From the NCBI GenBank assembly GCA_031255395.1, contig JAIRSQ010000031.1, positions 1 to 12,623 on the forward strand: a stretch of 12,623 nucleotides of DNA. Direction: 5' to 3'. A model generated the notes under the pieces. That model ran no database searches, was not told the origin of the DNA, and was given only the letters and a program-made list of their open reading frames with translations. The first letter of the stretch is position 1; each line of letters begins with the position of its first letter. The DNA comes from Spirochaetaceae bacterium (GTDB lineage: Bacteria; Spirochaetota; Spirochaetia; Treponematales; Breznakiellaceae). Positions 12,574-12,623 of the stretch are shown here, piece after piece. The translations under genes and the position numbers were made by a program.

Positions 12574-12623
12574 CTCTTTTTAGGGGCGCTTTTACGGCGC
12601 TCGTTACGCCGATGAAAGAAAAC
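12570..12623 (+). CDS. dapA: 4-hydroxy-tetrahydrodipicolinate synthase DapA, N-terminal part
   Basis: The first 18 codons read MTLFRGAFTALVTPMKEN, where GAFTALVTP is the typical opening of DapA, a TIM-barrel aldolase that condenses pyruvate with aspartate semialdehyde. The substrate of DapB is made by this enzyme, and the four-base ATGA overlap with dapB supports the call. The rest, including the Schiff-base lysine, lies beyond the right edge. Confidence 0.9.
   Translation, partial: MTLFRGAFTALVTPMKEN

Noticed and set aside
1..12623. CRISPR array, phage, transposon or toxin-antitoxin system
   Set aside because: No spaced repeats, transposase, integrase or toxin-like small gene pair was seen.

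Overview
The window (12,623 bases, GC-rich, genes packed on both strands) looks like chromosomal DNA of a spirochaete, most likely a Treponema-type organism. The evidence is the close flgL-fliW-csrA cluster with a treponeme-like FlgL, a CheW gene next to it, several lipoproteins with relaxed spirochaete-style lipoboxes (..ASC), and a RarA ATPase with an unusual C-terminal extension. No phage, insertion sequence, CRISPR array or transfer signature was found. The assignment rests on protein resemblance read by eye, so species is not claimed.

Layout. (1) Positions 1-86, minus strand: the first 28 codons of a DUF1848 protein running off the left edge, divergent from (2) rarA at 200-2461, whose product has about 310 extra residues resembling a degenerate methyltransferase fold and whose reading frame contains a terminator-like hairpin. 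(3) 2488-4580: a sigma-28-like promoter, flgL, fliW, csrA (fliW and csrA overlap) and an intrinsic terminator. (4) 4591-5121: cheW with its own promoter. (5) 5219-7765: two divergent lipoprotein genes, one with a lamin-tail-like domain (minus) and one with an SH3 domain (plus); the second has a near-consensus promoter placed so that the mRNA should begin at its GTG start codon. (6) 7777-8637: a PNPOx-fold flavoprotein gene (minus) divergent from a DUF3343 gene (plus). (7) 8611-9636: a zinc-dependent medium-chain dehydrogenase (minus) whose 3' end overlaps the DUF3343 gene. (8) 9699-12623: tRNA-Leu(UAA), lolA-like gene, a 23-codon leader ORF, a rodZ-like gene, dapB and the start of dapA, all on plus and probably one transcription unit.

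How the genes fit together. FlgL is the hook-filament junction protein, while FliW and CsrA form the partner switch that ties flagellin synthesis to filament assembly; CheW couples receptors to the CheA kinase. The right-hand unit joins lipoprotein transport (LolA), cell-shape organisation (RodZ) and the lysine/diaminopimelate branch that supplies peptidoglycan (DapB, DapA), so it reads as an envelope-building operon.

The most unusual signals are regulatory: three candidate leaderless genes, an in-gene terminator in rarA, a coupled leader ORF overlapping mutually exclusive hairpins before rodZ, a tRNA that seems to head a protein operon, and homopolymer or tandem-repeat tracts in a lipoprotein gene, cheW and the LolA signal peptide. 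No gene-free stretch exceeds about 140 bases.
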